Positions 32,556-40,958 of a DNA stretch of 64,000 bases are shown here, piece after piece (the stretch's first letter is position 1; each line of letters starts with the position of its first letter). Source of the DNA: Rhodoglobus sp. (lineage in GTDB: Bacteria; Actinomycetota; Actinomycetes; Actinomycetales; Microbacteriaceae). The notes beneath the pieces were generated by a model that saw only the letters and a program-made list of their open reading frames with translations, had not been told where the DNA came from and searched no databases. Both the position numbers and the translations under genes were made by a program. The stretch is taken from NCBI GenBank assembly GCA_025463605.1, contig JAODAV010000008.1:223568-287567 (forward strand). The letters are read 5' to 3'.

Positions 32556-33134
32556 CTACTTGAGCGACTTCTGCATGAGCACCGTTCCGAGCCAGCGGTC
32601 GAACTTGAAGCCGACCTTGCCCATGTGCCCGATCTCTTTGAACCCGAAGTTCTTGTGCATGCCGATCGAGGCATCGGCCCCCTTGTCGGCGATCACCGCG
32701 ATGATCTCCTTGACACCCGCGGCCCGCGAGCGCTCGATGAGTTCACCCAGCAGCACCGTGCCGAGGCCTTTTCCAGTGGACGCGGGACCTAGGTAGATGG
32801 AGTTCTCGACGGTGAAGCGGTAAGCCGCCTTCTCCTTCCACGGATACACGTACGCGTAGCCGAGCAACTGGCCCGCCGGGTTCTCGGCGACGATGAACGG
32901 CATGCCGAGGTGGTTCACCTTCTCGAACTTCTTGCGCAGCGCGGCGAGGGTCATGGGTGTCTCGTCGAAGGTGACCGTGGAATTGAGCACGTAGTGGTTG
33001 TAGATCTCTCGCACATGCGGCAGGTCGCTGAGCTGCGCATCCCGGATCGTGAACTCGAACGGTGTCTCGGGCGTCGGCGCGGGCTTCAGATGCGGGGGCA
33101 GCTTGCGGCGCGGCTGGTACTCCTCCTCGAGCAT
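32556..33134 (-). CDS. GNAT N-acetyltransferase, phosphinothricin-acetyltransferase-like
   Basis: A 192-residue acetyltransferase. Residues 28-185 match the PAT/Bar-type GNAT fold: IRDAQLSDLPHVREIYNHYVLNSTVTFDE, the acetyl-CoA loop SIYLGPASTGKGLGTVLLGELIERSRAAGV and the end NFGFKEIGHMGKVGFKFDRWL. Enzymes of this set acetylate amino-acid analogues such as phosphinothricin or methionine sulfoximine. The first 27 residues are a Pro-rich extension. Confidence 0.82.
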   Translation of the reverse strand: MLEEEYQPRRKLPPHLKPAPTPETPFEFTIRDAQLSDLPHVREIYNHYVLNSTVTFDETPMTLAALRKKFEKVNHLGMPFIVAENPAGQLLGYAYVYPWKEKAAYRFTVENSIYLGPASTGKGLGTVLLGELIERSRAAGVKEIIAVIADKGADASIGMHKNFGFKEIGHMGKVGFKFDRWLGTVLMQKSLK

Positions 33135-33174
33135 CAGCGGATCGCCCCTTTCATGCGAACGAGTGTACGCCGCG

Positions 33175-33993
33175 CTACGTGATGTCCCGTCGCCAGGCGG
33201 TCAGGTACCCGAGCACCGAGACGACCACCGCGAGGCCGAAGAGCACAAGGCCGCCCTGCCACCATTCGAGCGCCTGCACCTGGGTCGTGCCCATGCCGAG
33301 CGAGGTGAAGATGCTCGAGCCCACGAGTGCATCGCTGGCAGCGCCCGGCAGGAATTTGCCGACGGTCGCCGTCCATTCCCAGATCGAGGTGCCGAAGCGC
33401 AGGATCGGCTCGACGAACTGGGTGAACGCGAGCACGACGACGATCGCGGCGATCTGGTTCTGGATGAGCGATCCGATTCCCACGCCGATGACGGCCCACA
33501 GGGCCATCGCGATGAGGATGCGCCCCGCCAGCAGCCACGTCTCCGATTGGTCGATCGCCGGGTCGTTGCCGGTCGCCGCGAGGATCGGGGCGCCGAGGCC
33601 CATCGAGGCGACGAGCCCGATCAGGCCGAGAACGGCTCCCGCCACGGCGAGCACGATGAGCTTCGCCGTGAGCACGCGACCGCGGCCGGGCTGCGCGAGG
33701 AACGTGGGCGTGAGGGTCTGGTACCGCACCTCAGAGGTGACGGCGATCGTGCCGAGGATGAGCGGAAAGACGTAGCCGATCGACGTCGCGGTCGAGTAGA
33801 TGATCGGCGGCAGCGACTCGGGCGGCAGTTGCGGGGCGTCGGGCTGAGCTGCCAGCTGGTCGCCGAGGGCGCCGAACAGCCCGGCCAGGAGCGCGGCGAT
33901 GAAGCCTACGTAGCCGAGGAGAACGAGGGCGAGCACCCACCACATGCGCGTGGTCGTGAGTTTGAGCGCTTCGGAGCGGATGGCGGCGATCAT
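33175..33993 (-). CDS. ABC-2 family transporter permease
   Basis: A 272-residue protein beginning MIAAIRSEALKLTTTRMWWVL, the typical start of ABC-2 permeases, with six membrane helices and a hydrophilic, Pro-rich outer loop (AAQPDAPQLPPESLPPI). The ATG at 33993 overlaps the stop of the ATPase gene (ATGA). Forms an exporter with the ATPase encoded upstream; substrate unknown. Confidence 0.85.
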   Translation of the reverse strand: MIAAIRSEALKLTTTRMWWVLALVLLGYVGFIAALLAGLFGALGDQLAAQPDAPQLPPESLPPIIYSTATSIGYVFPLILGTIAVTSEVRYQTLTPTFLAQPGRGRVLTAKLIVLAVAGAVLGLIGLVASMGLGAPILAATGNDPAIDQSETWLLAGRILIAMALWAVIGVGIGSLIQNQIAAIVVVLAFTQFVEPILRFGTSIWEWTATVGKFLPGAASDALVGSSIFTSLGMGTTQVQALEWWQGGLVLFGLAVVVSVLGYLTAWRRDIT

Positions 33994-34889
33994 GCCTGCA
34001 CCCCTTCGCCCGTGCCGACGAGTTCGAGGAAGACGTCTTCGAGTCCCGCACGGTCGGGCCGCAGCAGACTCAACGGCACTCGGGCATCGAGCGCGAGGGC
34101 TCCGAGCTGTGCGGCGGTCGCTCCCGTCACGCACAGACCAGCATCCGTGCGGGTGGCGGCGTAACCGGCTGCCGCGAGGGCGGCGATGAGCCCGACCCGG
34201 TCGGGAGAGTCGACGAGAACGGCCGTTCCGCCCTCGAGGTCGTCGAGCGAGCCCTCGTGCACGATGCGGCCGTGCGAGATGATCACCACGCGATCGACGC
34301 TCTGCTGCACTTCGCTCAGCAGGTGGGAGGAGACGAGCACCGTGCGGCCCTCCTGGGCGAGTTGCTGCAGCAGCGTGCGGATCCAGCGGATGCCCTCGGG
34401 ATCGAGGCCGTTGATGGGCTCGTCGAGCACGAGCACTTCGGGGTCGCCGAGCAGTGCGAACGCGAGCCCGAGGCGCTGGCGCATGCCGAGCGAGTATCCG
34501 CCGACCCGCCGATCGGCCACTTCGGCGATCCCCGTGAGTTCGAGCACACGCTGCACTCGCGCGCGCGGGATGCCCGCCGCCGCCGCGTAGACGCGCAGGT
34601 GGTTGCGCGCCGACCTGCCGGGGCTGAAGCTCGACGCCTCGAGGGCCGTGCCCACGGTCGCGAGCGGATGCTCCAGCCGGTGGTACGGCGCCCCGCCGAA
34701 CGTCGCGGAGCCGCTCGTCGGCCGCACCAGCCCCAGGAGCATGCGCAGGGATGTCGTCTTGCCAGCGCCATTCGGGCCGAGGAAACCGGTGACGACCCCC
34801 GGCTGAACGGTGAAGCTCAAGTCATCGACGGCCTTGACGGCGCCGAAGTGCTTCGAGACGGAACGGAATTCGATCGTGGTACCGGTCAA
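33990..34889 (-). CDS. ABC transporter ATP-binding protein (drug-export type)
   Basis: A 299-residue ATPase: Walker A GPNGAGKTTSLRMLLGL, signature GYSLGMRQRLGLA, Walker B VLVLDEPINGLDPEG and SSHLLSEV with the switch His. The C-terminal 80 residues are the extra domain found in DrrA/BcrA-type exporters. Operon with the permease. It is convergent-free, ending within the permease start, and begins 33 bases from the ung stop. Confidence 0.9.
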   Translation of the reverse strand: MTGTTIEFRSVSKHFGAVKAVDDLSFTVQPGVVTGFLGPNGAGKTTSLRMLLGLVRPTSGSATFGGAPYHRLEHPLATVGTALEASSFSPGRSARNHLRVYAAAAGIPRARVQRVLELTGIAEVADRRVGGYSLGMRQRLGLAFALLGDPEVLVLDEPINGLDPEGIRWIRTLLQQLAQEGRTVLVSSHLLSEVQQSVDRVVIISHGRIVHEGSLDDLEGGTAVLVDSPDRVGLIAALAAAGYAATRTDAGLCVTGATAAQLGALALDARVPLSLLRPDRAGLEDVFLELVGTGEGVQA

Positions 34890-34922
34890 CGGCTGGCCCC
34901 TGTGCTGTGGATGTGCGGCTGG

Positions 34923-35600
34923 TCAGTCGGGAAGTGACCAGTCTACTGGCGGGGCTCCCTGCGCCGCGAGGAGCTCGTTGGCGCGGCTGAACGGGCGCGA
35001 GCCGAAGAACCCGTTGTGCGCGGAGAGCGGGCTGGGGTGTGCGGATGAGACGGTCGGCGTGTCGCCGAGAATCGGCTTGAGGCTCGCGGCATCCCGGCCC
35101 CAGAGAATCGCGACAAGCGGCCCGCCGCGCGCGACGAGGGCGCGGATCGCCTGCTCGGTGACCGCTTCCCAGCCCTTGCCGCGGTGCGAGCCCGACACGC
35201 CCGACTGAACGGTGAGCACGCGATTGAGCAGCATGATCCCGTGCGAGGCCCAACCGGTCAGGTCACCGTGCTGGGGGGCGGGCAGGCCGAGGTCGTCGCC
35301 GAGTTCGCGGTAGATGTTCTGCAGGCTCCGCGGAACCGGGCGCACGCTGCGGTCCACGGCGAACGACAGCCCGATCGGATGCCCCGGCGTCGGGTACGGG
35401 TCCTGGCCGACGATGAGCACGCGAACGTCGTCGAGCGGATAGGTGAAGGCGCGCAGCACGTTCTGGCCCGCTGGGAGGTAACGCCGGCCCGATGCGGTCT
35501 CGGCGCGCAGGAACTCGCCGATGCGCGCAACCTCGTCTGCGACTGGTTCGAGCGCGGTGGCCCAGCCCGGATCGACGAGCTCCGCGAGGGGCTGGGGCAT
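34923..35600 (-). CDS. ung: Uracil-DNA glycosylase
   Basis: A 225-residue family 1 UDG that removes uracil from DNA. The water-activating motif [16 protein letters not shown] with its Asp, the NIYRE strand, the LLNRVLTV segment and the leucine-loop motif [17 protein letters not shown] with the catalytic His are all present. Its ATG directly abuts the stop of the S51-peptidase gene on the minus strand. Confidence 0.96.
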   Translation of the reverse strand: MPQPLAELVDPGWATALEPVADEVARIGEFLRAETASGRRYLPAGQNVLRAFTYPLDDVRVLIVGQDPYPTPGHPIGLSFAVDRSVRPVPRSLQNIYRELGDDLGLPAPQHGDLTGWASHGIMLLNRVLTVQSGVSGSHRGKGWEAVTEQAIRALVARGGPLVAILWGRDAASLKPILGDTPTVSSAHPSPLSAHNGFFGSRPFSRANELLAAQGAPPVDWSLPD

Positions 35601-36323
35601 TCATGCCCCGATCGTGCTCACGAGCGTGCCCTCGGCGTGCGGCACGACTCTCCACACGCTCCCCGAGCCCTCGACGCGCAACAGGCCGTCACCGACGATG
35701 AGCACGGTGAACTCGTCGATCGCCACGCCCCCGTCGACTAGACCCGCTTCTGTCGCCGCCACGAGGCGCGAGAGAGTGCCCCATTGAGCGGCGTGCACGT
35801 CGATCGCGAGGTCGACGAGACCGAGGCCCTCGACGACGGTGACATCTTCGAGGTCTTCGCCGGTCTCCTCTGCGCATACCTGGACGTCGCCGATCTTCCA
35901 GCCGCCGATGATCGCGCGGTCCGCCGCGATCATGGCTCCCGCCGAGAAGCCCGCATAGGGCAGGCCATCGGCGACGAGCAGCCGAATCTCGTCGACGATG
36001 GGCGCGACGGCCTCCAGGTAGGAGGGCGTGTGGCCGCCACCGATGAGCAGCCCGTCGATTCCCGTGAGTGCCGACGACGGGAGGGTGTCGCCCTCGGCGA
36101 CGAGCGCCATCACGGGAAGGCAGTCGGCGGTGCGGATGAGCTGCTCGGCGTAGGCGCGAGCGTACTCGTCGGCCTCGTCCGGGTCGCCGACGAGCAGCAC
36201 GCACAGGCGCGGAACGTCGCGACCGGCCACCGCGCCGCGAGCGGCAGCCTCGGCGATGAATTGCTCGTACACCCGGCCCGCGTAGTCCTCGGCGCGGCCG
36301 CCGCCGATGAGATGGATGCTCAT
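35601..36323 (-). CDS. Peptidase S51 (dipeptidase E / cyanophycinase-like)
   Basis: A 240-residue protein: LIGGGRAEDYAGRVYEQFI start, LLIGGGHTPSY, and the nucleophile elbow YAGFSAGAMIAADRAI with the catalytic Ser in GxSAGA. These are the S51 family markers; relatives cleave Asp-X dipeptides or cyanophycin. The exact substrate is unknown. Middle gene of a three-gene operon with a phosphoribosyltransferase upstream and ung downstream. Confidence 0.82.
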   Translation of the reverse strand: MSIHLIGGGRAEDYAGRVYEQFIAEAAARGAVAGRDVPRLCVLLVGDPDEADEYARAYAEQLIRTADCLPVMALVAEGDTLPSSALTGIDGLLIGGGHTPSYLEAVAPIVDEIRLLVADGLPYAGFSAGAMIAADRAIIGGWKIGDVQVCAEETGEDLEDVTVVEGLGLVDLAIDVHAAQWGTLSRLVAATEAGLVDGGVAIDEFTVLIVGDGLLRVEGSGSVWRVVPHAEGTLVSTIGA

Positions 36324-36799
36324 GCGGCCGCTCCGACCGGCGGCAGTGCCGACCATGGGAACGTGATCCAGAGCGGCGTGCGCCGCCACGTGTAGTGCGG
36401 CTCGTGCACCGTGCCGGGTTTCGTGTACAAGACGACGGTGCGAACCTCGGCGCCCGTCGCCTCGAGCAACTGCACGACCATGGCGAGCGTGCGACCCGAG
36501 TCCGACACGTCGTCGGCGAGCAGCACACGCTTGCCCCGCAATGACACCTCGTCGAGCATGGGCGGGAGCACGACAGGGTCGGGGAGGCGCTGTCCGACGC
36601 CGGTGTAGAACTCGACGTTGAGCGCGCCGCAGCTTTTCACACCGAGCGCGTAGGCCAGTCCTCCCGCGAGCAGCATGCCTCCGCGCGCGATGGCGACCAC
36701 GACATCCGGGGCGAATCCGTCGTGGGCGATGGCTTGCGCGAGTTGCCGCGTGGCCTCGCCGAACCGGGGCCACTCGAGCACTTCGCGTTCCTCAGTCAT
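36320..36799 (-). CDS. Phosphoribosyltransferase-family protein
   Basis: A 159-residue type I PRTase. The PRPP-binding loop is RVLLADDVSDSGRTLAMVV, and DVVVAIARGGMLLAGGLAYALGVK is the pyrophosphate loop; the length resembles xanthine/hypoxanthine PRTases. The C-terminal ITFPWS is typical of the Gpt-like family. The base it uses is not certain. First gene of the operon, overlapping the peptidase gene by 4 bases. Confidence 0.85.
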   Translation of the reverse strand: MTEEREVLEWPRFGEATRQLAQAIAHDGFAPDVVVAIARGGMLLAGGLAYALGVKSCGALNVEFYTGVGQRLPDPVVLPPMLDEVSLRGKRVLLADDVSDSGRTLAMVVQLLEATGAEVRTVVLYTKPGTVHEPHYTWRRTPLWITFPWSALPPVGAAA

Positions 36800-36841
36800 G
36801 AGTCCACGCTATCCGCCTCTGGATGGGGATAGCATCCGTTC

Positions 36842-38326
36842 ATGTCGATGGTGCGTGGCAAGGCTGGGGCAATCACTTTCGGTCTCGTGGGTTACCTGTT
36901 CCTGGTCGAGCTCGTGAGCGGGGTGCTGCAGGGGTACTACGTGCCGCTCATCCCCGACCTCGTCGAGCATCTGGGCATCCACGACTCCGATTTCAACTGG
37001 TTCGAGGCCGCCCAACTGCTCTTGAGTGCGATCGTCGTGCCGATTCTCGCGAAGCTCGGCGACATGTACGGGCACAAGCGCATCCTGCTGGTGTCGACCG
37101 TGCTGACTGCGGCCGCGACCTGGTGGCTGGCATTCACCGGCGACTTCACGACCTTCCTCATCGCGTGGGCGCTTCAGGGCTTCTACGTCGTATGGCTGCC
37201 GCTCGAAGTCGCCCTCATCTTCGACCGCGGACGCGTGACCGGTCGGGGAGCCTCCCAGACGCGTCGCGCGGCCGGATACCTCGTCGTCGCTCTCGAGGCC
37301 GGCGCGATCATCGGCGCCCTCGGCGGGGGCCGCGTGTTCACTGCGCTGGGCGGCAACGTGCAGACGACGCTCATGGTGCCCGCGATCGCCGTCACGCTCG
37401 TCTTCTTCGCGATCCTCTTCGGCGTGCCCGAGTCGAAGCCGCTCCCGGGCCGCTCGCTCGACCTGTGGGGCTTCGTGCTGCTCACGATCGGGCTACTGAC
37501 GATCACATCGGGCCTGACCTTCCTGCGGATCAACGGGCCGGGCACCTGGTGGGTCTACGTGCTCATGGTCGTCGGCCTGCTCACGTTCGTGCCGTGGAGC
37601 CGTTACGAGTTGCGGCAGAAGGATCCGGCGATCGACCTGCGCGTGCTCCGGCAGCCGACGATGTGGCCCGTGCAGCTCACTGCGGGACTCGTGGGCATCA
37701 GCCTCCTGGGCGCCCAGGCACCCCTCGCCACGTTTGCCGGCACCGATCCGGTCAACGGCTACGGCCTCGGCATGGAGGCCGACGAAATCTCCTACATCAT
37801 CGGGGCCTACCTCGTCTCCATGATCGTCGGGGCCCTGCTGTTCCCGCGCCTGTCGAAGTGGACGAGTCCGCGCGTCGCCCTCATCGTCGCGACCTTCTTC
37901 GTCGCGACGGGATACCTGCTGTTCCTGCCCAACCATTCGACCGTCGCCGGCACGTTCGTGAACATGGCGATCGCGGGCATCGGCTCGGGCGCGCTCGTGG
38001 GCGCGCTGCCCTCGGCGGCGGCGGCCGCCGCACCGCGCGGCCAGACGGGAATCGCGACGGCCCTCACGAACACGACGAAGACGATCGGCGGCTCGTTCGC
38101 GTCGGCGGTCTTCGCCATTGTGCTCGCCGCCGGTGCCGCCACGGCGGTCACCGCTACCGCGTCGAGCCTTCTGGGCTACATGACGGTCTTCGCCATCTGC
38201 GGCATCGGCGCCCTGGTCGCCGCCGTGCTGCTCTTCCTCGTGCCCAAGCTCGCGTTCGCCGACGTCGACGACCTCGCGGATGTACCGCTCGAGGATGCAT
38301 TGCTCGAGGATCCCGTCGAGAATTAG
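36842..38326 (+). CDS. MFS transporter, 14-helix-like exporter
   Basis: A 494-residue transporter with 12-14 membrane helices. LGDMYGHKRILLVSTVLTA is the loop 2-3 motif A of the MFS; VWLPLEVALIFDRGR and GVPESKPLPGR follow. Basic loops and DHA2-like size fit a drug or metabolite exporter; substrate unknown. An acidic 20-residue tail ends the protein. The RraA-family gene follows 3 bases after the stop. Confidence 0.85.
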   Translation: MSMVRGKAGAITFGLVGYLFLVELVSGVLQGYYVPLIPDLVEHLGIHDSDFNWFEAAQLLLSAIVVPILAKLGDMYGHKRILLVSTVLTAAATWWLAFTGDFTTFLIAWALQGFYVVWLPLEVALIFDRGRVTGRGASQTRRAAGYLVVALEAGAIIGALGGGRVFTALGGNVQTTLMVPAIAVTLVFFAILFGVPESKPLPGRSLDLWGFVLLTIGLLTITSGLTFLRINGPGTWWVYVLMVVGLLTFVPWSRYELRQKDPAIDLRVLRQPTMWPVQLTAGLVGISLLGAQAPLATFAGTDPVNGYGLGMEADEISYIIGAYLVSMIVGALLFPRLSKWTSPRVALIVATFFVATGYLLFLPNHSTVAGTFVNMAIAGIGSGALVGALPSAAAAAAPRGQTGIATALTNTTKTIGGSFASAVFAIVLAAGAATAVTATASSLLGYMTVFAICGIGALVAAVLLFLVPKLAFADVDDLADVPLEDALLEDPVEN

Positions 38327-38329
38327 GGC

Positions 38330-39037
38330 ATGGATCACGACGAGGTTCGACGCCGATTTGCCCTACTGACCAGCGCTCAGATCGCGGACGGATGCCTGCG
38401 GGCCGACGTGCCCGTGCGATGCGGTCCCGCGGCCATCAGGGCCATCACGCCGGGCAGCCTCCTAGCAGGCCGGGCGCTCCCCGCGCGCCACTCGGGCAGC
38501 GTCGATGTGTTCCTCGAGGCGCTCGCGGGCTCAGAGCCCGGCGACGTGCTCGTCGTGGACAACGGCGGGCGACTCGACGAGAGCTGCGTCGGCGACCTCA
38601 TGGCGCTGGAGACCCTCTCGGCCGGGCTCGAAGGGATCGTGATCTGGGGACTGCACCGCGACACGGCGGAAGTGCGCGCGATCGACATCCCGCTCTTCAG
38701 CCTCGGATCACTGCCGACGGGCCCACTGCGCCTCGACCCTCGGCCGGAGGACGCGCTCACCTCGGCGAGCGTGGGCGAGTGGATCGTCACTCGCGACGAC
38801 ATCGTGTTCGCCGACGAGGACGGCGTCGTCTTCGTGCCCGCGGACCGCGTCGACGACGTGCTCGACCATGCCGAGACGATCCGCGCGACCGAGGGGCGCC
38901 AGGCGGAGCTCATCCGGGAGGGTACGACGCTGAGGCAGCAGGTGCGCTTCGACGACTACCTCGCGGCGCGGGCAACCTCCCCTGCACTCACGTTCCGCGA
39001 GCACTTGCGCACGGTCGGCGGGGAGATCGAGGTCTAG
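38330..39037 (+). CDS. RraA-family protein (RNase E regulator A / HMG-CHA aldolase fold)
   Basis: A 235-residue protein of the RraA/demethylmenaquinone methyltransferase-like fold: FALLTSAQIADGCLRADVPV, the GDVLVVDNGGRLDESCVGDLMA segment, GLEGIVIWGLHRDTAEVRAIDIPLFSLG and a final VFADEDGVVFVPADRVDDVL. Some members are class II aldolases for 4-hydroxy-4-methyl-2-oxoglutarate; the residues that would decide (Arg and Asp of GxxRD) read GLHRD here, with R and D kept. Coupled to the MFS gene upstream, so it may process a compound that is transported. Confidence 0.75.
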   Translation: MDHDEVRRRFALLTSAQIADGCLRADVPVRCGPAAIRAITPGSLLAGRALPARHSGSVDVFLEALAGSEPGDVLVVDNGGRLDESCVGDLMALETLSAGLEGIVIWGLHRDTAEVRAIDIPLFSLGSLPTGPLRLDPRPEDALTSASVGEWIVTRDDIVFADEDGVVFVPADRVDDVLDHAETIRATEGRQAELIREGTTLRQQVRFDDYLAARATSPALTFREHLRTVGGEIEV

Positions 39038-39810
39038 AGCCTCGGTTTCAGCTCGCCGCGCACGACCTTGTGCTGGGCGGCCTGCGCCACCGGGCGCACG
39101 GTGAGGTGCTCGATGCTGACGTGATGCGGCAGCTCCAGGGCGCCGACGATCGTGATCGCGATATCCTCGGCCGTGAGCGGCTCCTGAACGTCGTGGTAGA
39201 CCTTGTCGGCCGCGCTCTTGTCGCCGCCGAAGCGGTTAAGGGAGAACTCCTCCGTCGCGACCATGCCGGGGGCGATGTCGATGACCCGGATGGGCTCGCC
39301 GGCGAGTTCGAGCCGCAGCACGCCGACCAGGGCCCGCTCCGCGAACTTCGCGGCGTTGTACCCGCCGCCACCCTCGTAGGTCACGTAGCCGGCGACCGAG
39401 GTGACGGTCAGGATGTCCGCGCTCGTGCCCGGCGTCCAGCTCTTGCGCAAGAGCGGCAGCATCGCACTCGTGACGCGCTTAGTACCCAGCACGTTCACGT
39501 CGAACATCCACTGCCAGTCCTCGGGCCGGCTCTCCTCGACGGATTCCATGCCGCGCGCGCCGCCCGCGTTGTTGACGAGGGCGTGCACGGGCCCGAGCCC
39601 GTCCACGAACGCGGCGAGAGCATCCACGTCGCTTTGGTTCGTCACATCGGCGACGAAGACGTCGGCCCCCGTCTCGGCCGCGAGCGCCTCGAGGCGGTCC
39701 TGCCGGCGTGCGACGCCCACAACTTGCCAGTCGTGTTCACGCAGCAGGCGAACGGTCGCCGCTCCGATCCCAGAGCTTGCACCTGTCACCACTGCGCGTC
39801 GAGCCGTCAT
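39034..39810 (-). CDS. SDR-family oxidoreductase (YdfG-like)
   Basis: A 258-residue short-chain dehydrogenase: TGASSGIGAATVRLL cofactor loop, NNAGGARGMESVEE, and Tyr-x-x-x-Lys in GYNAAKFAERALVGVLRLEL with Ser in LTVTSVAGYVT, ending VRVIDIAPGMVATEEFS-type segment. Similar to YdfG-type serine/3-hydroxy acid dehydrogenases (NADP). Convergent with the RraA-family gene with a 4-base overlap. Confidence 0.88.
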   Translation of the reverse strand: MTARRAVVTGASSGIGAATVRLLREHDWQVVGVARRQDRLEALAAETGADVFVADVTNQSDVDALAAFVDGLGPVHALVNNAGGARGMESVEESRPEDWQWMFDVNVLGTKRVTSAMLPLLRKSWTPGTSADILTVTSVAGYVTYEGGGGYNAAKFAERALVGVLRLELAGEPIRVIDIAPGMVATEEFSLNRFGGDKSAADKVYHDVQEPLTAEDIAITIVGALELPHHVSIEHLTVRPVAQAAQHKVVRGELKPRL

Positions 39811-39842
39811 TGCTTAAAAGTAGCGCCGTTAGGGTGAAGGTA

Positions 39843-40958
39843 ATGACCGACGCGATCGCCCCCACCACGCGGCCCACCGCGATCCCCCGACGCCGCGTGC
39901 CCTTCTGGGACAACGCGCGCTTCGCCGCCGTCACGCTCGTCGTGATCGGCCACGGAATCCAGCGCCTCACCTACGACTCCGACAACGCGCTCATCGTCTA
40001 CCTGTTCATCTATGCCTTCCACATGCCCGCGTTCGCGATGATCAGCGGATACTTCTCGAAGGCGAGCCCGCCGAGCTCGCGGCAGATGCTCAAGGTGCTC
40101 ACAGACATCCTGCTGCCGTACTTCATCATGGAGACGATCTGGACGCTCGTGCAGTTCGTCGTCGAAGGTAAGCAGGAGTTCAACCCGACGCAGCCGAGTT
40201 GGACGCTGTGGTTCCTGCTCGCGCTCGGCATCTTCCGGCTGATTTTGCCCTACCTCGCACTCGTGCGCTGGCCGCTGTTCTTGTCCGTCGCGCTCTCGGT
40301 GGGAGTGGGCTACCTCAGCAATGTCGACAGTACGTTCTCGCTCTCACGCGCGATCGGCATCATGCCGTTCTTCGTTCTCGGCTGGAAGGTGCGGCAGTGG
40401 GGCCTCGTCGATCGCTGGCGCGCGGCCGAGCGGGTCACGTGGTGGGTGCGCGGCGCCGCGGTCGTCGTGCTGGCCGCGTGGCTGGTCGTGGTGATCGTCT
40501 TCATCGACGAGTTTCGGGCGATCGACCTGCGGTTCTGGTTCTTCTACGACGACTCGTACCAGGGCCTCGGCGAGAGCGAGTGGTGGGCGGGGCTCGTGAG
40601 GCTCGGCCTCATCCTGCTCGCCGTCGTGCTCAGCCTCGCGTTCTTCGCGCTCATACCCCGCTCCGAGACCTGGATGACCGGCTTCGGCCAGTCGACGATG
40701 TACATCTACCTGCTCCACAGCTTCGTTCTCTACCCGATCCGCGAGACGGGAATCCTCACAGGCGAGCACTCCTCGGCGATGTGGCTCCTGAGCATGGTTC
40801 TCGCCTGCATCGGCATCTCGATCGCGCTCTCGAGCCCCATCGTCAGGCGGATCTTCCGTCCCCTGGTCGAACCCAAGCCGAAGTGGCTGTTCATCGAGCT
40901 CGACGAGCGACCCTCGCGCACCGACCCCACCGGATCGCGGCGCGACCGCAGCCGCTAG
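39843..40958 (+). CDS. Acyltransferase-3 family membrane protein
   Basis: A 371-residue protein with about ten membrane helices. The N-terminus RVPFWDNARFAAVTLVVIGHGIQRL carries the acyltransferase-3 motif with the reactive His in IGHGI, and FIYAFHMPAFAMISGYFSK is the next signature (Phe-His-Met-Pro, ISG). These enzymes move acyl groups onto sugars or wall polymers across the membrane. ATG at 39843 after GAAGG. Convergent with the MFS gene by a 4-base overlap. Confidence 0.85.
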   Translation: MTDAIAPTTRPTAIPRRRVPFWDNARFAAVTLVVIGHGIQRLTYDSDNALIVYLFIYAFHMPAFAMISGYFSKASPPSSRQMLKVLTDILLPYFIMETIWTLVQFVVEGKQEFNPTQPSWTLWFLLALGIFRLILPYLALVRWPLFLSVALSVGVGYLSNVDSTFSLSRAIGIMPFFVLGWKVRQWGLVDRWRAAERVTWWVRGAAVVVLAAWLVVVIVFIDEFRAIDLRFWFFYDDSYQGLGESEWWAGLVRLGLILLAVVLSLAFFALIPRSETWMTGFGQSTMYIYLLHSFVLYPIRETGILTGEHSSAMWLLSMVLACIGISIALSSPIVRRIFRPLVEPKPKWLFIELDERPSRTDPTGSRRDRSR

